A DNA stretch of 9,970 nucleotides from Acidobacteriota bacterium (GTDB lineage Bacteria; Acidobacteriota; Thermoanaerobaculia; Multivoradales; JAHEKO01): assembly GCA_029863825.1 (NCBI GenBank), contig JAOTUP010000037.1, positions 1 through 9,970 of the forward strand. Reading direction: 5' to 3'. How positions within the stretch are numbered: position 1 is the first letter of the stretch; each line of letters opens with the position of its first letter. The notes beneath the pieces were generated by a model. It was given only the letters and a program-made list of their open reading frames with translations. It made no database searches and was not told the DNA's origin. This document shows, in pieces, positions 7,072 to 9,970 of this stretch. A program made the position numbers and the translations under genes.

Positions 7072-7620
7072 TCAAGATAGTCGCTCGACACCATAGCGCT
7101 CATACAGCACATCGAGATGGTGGCGCTCGTGTCCGGCGATGACAAAGGCCAGCGCGCGGGTGCTGAACGGATAGCCGCTGGCGACACCCCGACGCTCGAG
7201 TTGTCGCTCCGACAGGCCCGAAAAAAGGGCGATCGTGCTCTGTCTGACGATTTCACACTCGCCGGCAAGCTCTTTCATGGGCCTCCCGTCGAACTCGCCG
7301 TCGGCAACGTAGTCGTCCTGGTCCATGCCGGGCAGGGCCTGAGCTTCGCCGCGCGCGAAACACACTGCTCGGTAGGCGAACACTCTCTCGGTATCCACCA
7401 AGTGGCCGACGACCTGCTTGATGCTCCATTTGCCGGGCGCGTAGCGGAACCCCGCCTCCTCGTCATCGAGGCGGGAGAGAATTCTCTGCAGCTCTCTCTG
7501 CTGGTCGGTAAGAATCGACAGGATCGGCGACGTGCCGCTCACTTTTTCGACGTAGGTGGCGTAGTACGGAGCGTATTCGTCCTCGAGTGGTCGCGCGAGG
7601 TCATCAGCGCCTTGCCTCAT
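7072..7620 (-). CDS. DinB/YfiT-like superfamily putative metal-dependent protein
   Basis: This is a 182-residue, mostly helical protein of the DinB four-helix-bundle superfamily. It carries the family phrase KWSIKQVVGHLVDTE (64-78), and three histidines in the usual metal-binding arrangement: H73, H164 and H168, the last two in GHERHH near the C-terminus. Relatives include thiol-dependent S-transferases (bacillithiol or mycothiol type) and DNA-damage-induced proteins, but most members are uncharacterised, so the reaction and substrate cannot be named. The length is typical. GGAG 9 nt before the ATG supports the start at 7620. It is divergent from the short-chain dehydrogenase across a 62-bp gap and precedes the OmpA-like gene on the same strand. 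No signal peptide or membrane segment is visible, so it should be cytoplasmic. Confidence 0.88.
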   Translation of the reverse strand: MRQGADDLARPLEDEYAPYYATYVEKVSGTSPILSILTDQQRELQRILSRLDDEEAGFRYAPGKWSIKQVVGHLVDTERVFAYRAVCFARGEAQALPGMDQDDYVADGEFDGRPMKELAGECEIVRQSTIALFSGLSERQLERRGVASGYPFSTRALAFVIAGHERHHLDVLYERYGVERLS

Positions 7621-7682
7621 GTTCGTGGTCTCCGCAGCCGGATGGTAGCGTACACGCTGATTCTACAGGCGGGGGCGCGGCC

Positions 7683-8444
7683 ATGCAGTCTGTTTTCGAT
7701 TTGACGGGGAAGGTGGCCATCATCACCGGTGGCTCGCGAGGCATCGGCAAAGCGATCGCTCATGCCTTCGCGCGTGCGGGAGCTGCGATCGTGATCGCCG
7801 GCAGGACCCGCGAGCCGTTGGAGGGCGCGGCCGAGGAGTTGCGGATGACGGGAGCGGACGCGATGGCGGTTCCGACGCACTGCGGTCGGCCCGAACAGAT
7901 CGACCGGCTGATCGAGGCGGCAGTGGGGGCCTACGGGAGGGTCGATATCCTGGTCAACAACGCCGCCACGAGCCCCCATTTCGGACCGCTTGTCGAGGCC
8001 ACCGACGACCTGTGGCGCAAGACCCTGGAGGTCAATCTTCTCGGTTACTTTCATGCTGCTCGACGAGCGGCGGAGGCGATGACGGAGGATGGCGGGAAGA
8101 TCATCAACGTCTCTTCAATCGCCGCGGCCGAGCCACTGCCCGGCCTGGGCGTCTACGGAGTCACGAAGGCTGCGGTTATGGCGTTGACCCGAACTTTGGC
8201 GCTGGAGCTCGGCCGGCGCAACATCCAGGTCAACGCCCTGGCGCCGGGCCTCATCCGGACCAGCTTCAGTCGCGCTCTCTGGGACGACGAGCGGATAGCG
8301 GAAACAGCTCTGGCCAAGATTCCAGCGCGACGATTCGGCGAGGTGGAAGATCTGGTCGGCGCCGCCCTGCTGCTCGCAGCGCCGGCATCGGACTACATGA
8401 CCGGTGTCGTTCTCACCGTGGATGGCGGCTACTCGGTGAGCTGA
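7683..8444 (+). CDS. SDR-family NAD(P)-dependent oxidoreductase, DHRS4-like
   Basis: This 253-residue classical short-chain dehydrogenase has a Rossmann nucleotide-binding motif TGGSRGIG (15-22), the structural NNA motif (92-94), N118, and catalytic S145, Y158 and K162 (YGVTK) at standard spacing. An arginine after strand 2 (R41 in AGRTRE) suggests NADP(H) rather than NAD(H). The stretch APGLIRTSFSR (187-197) is very like the one I recall from vertebrate DHRS4 carbonyl/retinal reductases and their bacterial relatives, which favours a carbonyl reductase; the substrate is unknown. Upstream in-frame codons reach 7587, but the start at 7683 is chosen because it begins the family-typical N-terminus and avoids overlap with the divergent dinB-like gene. 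The ribosome site is weak (GGGGG about 7 bases before the start). The gene appears to stand alone. Confidence 0.95.
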   Translation: MQSVFDLTGKVAIITGGSRGIGKAIAHAFARAGAAIVIAGRTREPLEGAAEELRMTGADAMAVPTHCGRPEQIDRLIEAAVGAYGRVDILVNNAATSPHFGPLVEATDDLWRKTLEVNLLGYFHAARRAAEAMTEDGGKIINVSSIAAAEPLPGLGVYGVTKAAVMALTRTLALELGRRNIQVNALAPGLIRTSFSRALWDDERIAETALAKIPARRFGEVEDLVGAALLLAAPASDYMTGVVLTVDGGYSVS

Positions 8445-8578
8445 AGAAGTCGGGCCGATAGAGCAGCGGGCCGGGCAGCTCGCTTCTCACCGGCCGACGA
8501 CGGGTACGGGTCTCAGACCGCGCGCGCGTAGCTCGCTCGGGGAAGTGCGACTCTTTCGTTTCCGGTCGAGGGCTGATG
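8445..8578. other. Convergent intergenic region with GC-rich dyads
   Basis: This gap separates the converging SDR and CoA-binding genes. GAGCAGC (8461-8467) can pair with GCAGCTC (8475-8481) apart from one A-A mismatch; alternatively GGCCGG (8469-8474) pairs with CCGGCC (8490-8495). A CG alternation of ten bases lies at 8519-8528. No T tract follows the dyads, so I do not call a terminator. A tRNA-Sec was sought here because of the nearby selB, but no cloverleaf fits. Confidence 0.3.
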
Positions 8579-8968
8579 TCAGGTCGACTCCGGGAATTGC
8601 GCCGGACTCATGCCGATCGCGACGATCGAACAGGCCGGGTGGACATCGAGCCCCAGCTGTCGCGCCGTAGCCAACACATCATCGTCTGCGGAGCCGGGAT
8701 TGAAGAAGATCGGAACATCCTGCGGCAGTGCTGGCAGCAGTGCCGACGTCGAGGCCGGCGCCACGTAGATGCTTATTCGTTCGACGGGGGTCGGCACCTC
8801 TTGGAGCGAAGGGTACGCCTTGAGGCCCTCGACCTCCTCAGCTCGAAGATTGATCGGATAGACCTTCCAGCCTGCCTGGTGGTACGCGCGGACACATTTG
8901 TTGCCGAACTTGCGACGATTCTGCGACGCGCCGATGACGGCTATCGTCTGCTGCGATCGATCAGGCAG
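8579..8968 (-). CDS. CoA-binding domain protein (YccU/CoA_binding_2 type), probable CTG start
   Basis: This small Rossmann-fold protein resembles the CoA_binding_2 family. The conserved N-terminal strand and loop read IAVIGAS (9-15 from the proposed start), followed by VYPIN (36-40), the YPSL segment (52-55), NPGS (90-93) and the helix and strand ending near DVHPACSIVAIG (108-119). No ATG, GTG or TTG in this frame precedes the GAS motif after the in-frame TAA at 8998-8996. The only near-cognate initiator with a ribosome site is CTG at 8968, with AAGGGA six bases upstream, giving 129 residues, close to the usual family size. It begins one base after the selB stop, so coupled translation is likely. 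The later GTG at 8797 would delete the nucleotide-binding half. A one-base sequencing error near the start is the alternative. Family members bind CoA-like ligands; the role is unknown. Confidence 0.75.
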   Translation of the reverse strand: MPDRSQQTIAVIGASQNRRKFGNKCVRAYHQAGWKVYPINLRAEEVEGLKAYPSLQEVPTPVERISIYVAPASTSALLPALPQDVPIFFNPGSADDDVLATARQLGLDVHPACSIVAIGMSPAQFPEST

Positions 8969-8969
8969 A

Positions 8970-9970
8970 TCACGTCCCTTTCTGTTTGGATGTCTTTACG
9001 ATTTGTCTCGTGTTGCCGACGCGTCGGGTGAAACCGATGGAATCGAGATGCTCGAGGAGCGGGATGGCCCATTTCCTGCTCAGCCCGAACCGTTGTTTGA
9101 AGTCACCGACTCCGAACTCGCTGTCGCCCGAAGCCGTAAGCTCACGGCGCACGGTGGCCACTGCGGAAGCGGCGACGAGGAGTCCCCCAGGGAGTTGCAG
9201 GATTTTTCCGGCCTGTTGAAGATACCTCATGACGCCGTCGATGATCTGCGGTTTTGCGCCCGTGGCCTGTGCCAGCTCGCCCGGCGACGGAGGAGTCAGA
9301 CCTCCCTGCTCGAAGACAGAGATCAGCTGTTGCGCCAGACGTGACTCCTCGCCGGAGAGTTGCGCCGTTCTGCCGGGCTGGCTCACGTGACCACTGTCGA
9401 TGACGACGATTCTCTCGGCGGCGAGCCAGTCGAGGTAGACATCCGCGAGTGCTGCGGCCTTTCCCGGCAGTATGCGCTCGACAGCTTCGGCCTTCGACAT
9501 GTTCTCGGCCAGCCGGTCGCGGCCAAAGTGGTCTGCCAGGACCTTTTTTGCCCGCGTTCGCACAGCGCGAAAAGCCGACGGGGTAAGCCAGGTCGATTCG
9601 TTGCTTTGCGGCGTGCGGGCCTGCAGCACCTTGGAATCGCCTTCGAGCTGTCGCAGCATCCCCTCGACATGCGCGCGATTCATCCCCAGACGCTGCGCGA
9701 TAGTGGTCGTAGAGACCCCCGAAGGTCCTGCATCCTCCGTCCAGAATCGAATCGCTTCGAGGTCGCCGCCCGAGAGGGCGGTGAGTGCCGCGTCGAGCCG
9801 GCGGCCCCGCCGTCGTGGCCAGGCGGGGTCGAGGATGACGCCGCCACCCAGGGTGAGGGGAGGCGAAGGGCGGCGAATGATGAAGGCGTCGCCCCTGGTC
9901 ACAGCGACCGGCCGCGCCAGCCTGAGCTCGATGATGGCGGCGGCTCCGGGCTCGATGGAGGTGGGCTGGA
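8970..9970 (-). CDS. selB: Selenocysteine-specific elongation factor SelB, C-terminal part (5' end off the right edge)
   Basis: The visible 332 residues are the C-terminal portion of SelB, the GTPase that delivers selenocysteinyl-tRNA to in-frame UGA codons beside a SECIS hairpin. The fragment opens in the third beta-barrel domain: the phrase RGDAFIIRR followed by TLGGGVILDP matches the SelB form of the EF-Tu domain III end. The remainder is a chain of winged-helix domains that bind the SECIS RNA. The last one contains LSRKWAIPLLEHLD and TRRVGNTR, typical of the fourth winged helix. The GTPase domain is outside the window. The stop TGA (8972-8970) is one base before the CTG start of the CoA-binding gene. 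Its presence implies that the organism makes selenoproteins; selA and tRNA-Sec would be expected elsewhere. Confidence 0.94.
   Translation of the reverse strand, partial: QPTSIEPGAAAIIELRLARPVAVTRGDAFIIRRPSPPLTLGGGVILDPAWPRRRGRRLDAALTALSGGDLEAIRFWTEDAGPSGVSTTTIAQRLGMNRAHVEGMLRQLEGDSKVLQARTPQSNESTWLTPSAFRAVRTRAKKVLADHFGRDRLAENMSKAEAVERILPGKAAALADVYLDWLAAERIVVIDSGHVSQPGRTAQLSGEESRLAQQLISVFEQGGLTPPSPGELAQATGAKPQIIDGVMRYLQQAGKILQLPGGLLVAASAVATVRRELTASGDSEFGVGDFKQRFGLSRKWAIPLLEHLDSIGFTRRVGNTRQIVKTSKQKGT

Noticed and set aside
8445..8578. Possible tRNA-Sec beside selB (TCA in a GGTCTCAGACC hairpin)
   Set aside because: The anticodon stem does not extend with a 7-base loop, and no acceptor or T arm could be paired.
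8579..8797. Short form of the CoA-binding protein starting at GTG 8797
   Set aside because: It would remove the GAS nucleotide-binding half, while the upstream codons in the same frame clearly continue the family fold.

Overview
The window is high-GC DNA with densely packed genes, short spacers and long spurious antisense ORFs. It suggests a Gram-negative bacterium, because it encodes an OmpA-type outer-membrane protein and two proteins with Sec-type signal peptides. The combination of a TPR/FG-GAP/ASPIC-UnbV exoprotein, a proofreading-less DNA polymerase I and a SelB factor made me think of Acidobacteriota (Thermoanaerobaculia-like) or a similar uncultured lineage. That placement is an impression from memory, not a computed result. 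There are no rRNAs, tRNAs, insertion sequences, integrases or CRISPR arrays, so this looks like an ordinary chromosomal region.

Layout from left to right. (1) 1-2592, minus: the first 864 codons of a large secreted protein with TPR-like helices, seven FG-GAP/VCBS calcium-loop repeats and an ASPIC/UnbV domain; its C-terminus lies off the left edge. (2) 2642-2911, minus: a small GlsB/YeaQ/YmgE-family membrane protein, 49 bp upstream of gene 1 and probably co-transcribed with it. (3) 2912-3071: a divergent control region with two nested inverted repeats and a -10 box placed so close to polA that its mRNA may be leaderless. (4) 3072-5711, plus: polA, with intact 5' nuclease and polymerase domains but a 3'-5' exonuclease domain lacking its catalytic acidic residues. 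(5) 5780-5814: a strong intrinsic terminator for the gene to its right. (6) 5840-6988, minus: an OmpA-like porin with a beta-barrel, two polyproline runs and a peptidoglycan-binding domain. (7) 7072-7620, minus: a DinB-superfamily metal-binding protein. (8) 7683-8444, plus: a DHRS4-like short-chain dehydrogenase divergent from gene 7. (9) 8579-8968, minus: a small CoA-binding protein whose only workable start is a CTG one base after the selB stop. (10) 8970-9970, minus: the C-terminal part of selB, whose N-terminal half lies off the right edge.

The genes are mostly unrelated housekeeping and cell-envelope functions. Likely transcription units are glsB-like plus exoprotein, polA alone, dinB-like followed by ompA-like (84 bp apart, with a possible separate promoter), SDR alone, and selB plus CoA-binding protein. 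I saw no defence, mobile or biosynthetic system. The points most worth checking are the dead proofreading domain of PolA, its apparent leaderless start, the nested palindromes beside it, and the CTG start coupled to selB.
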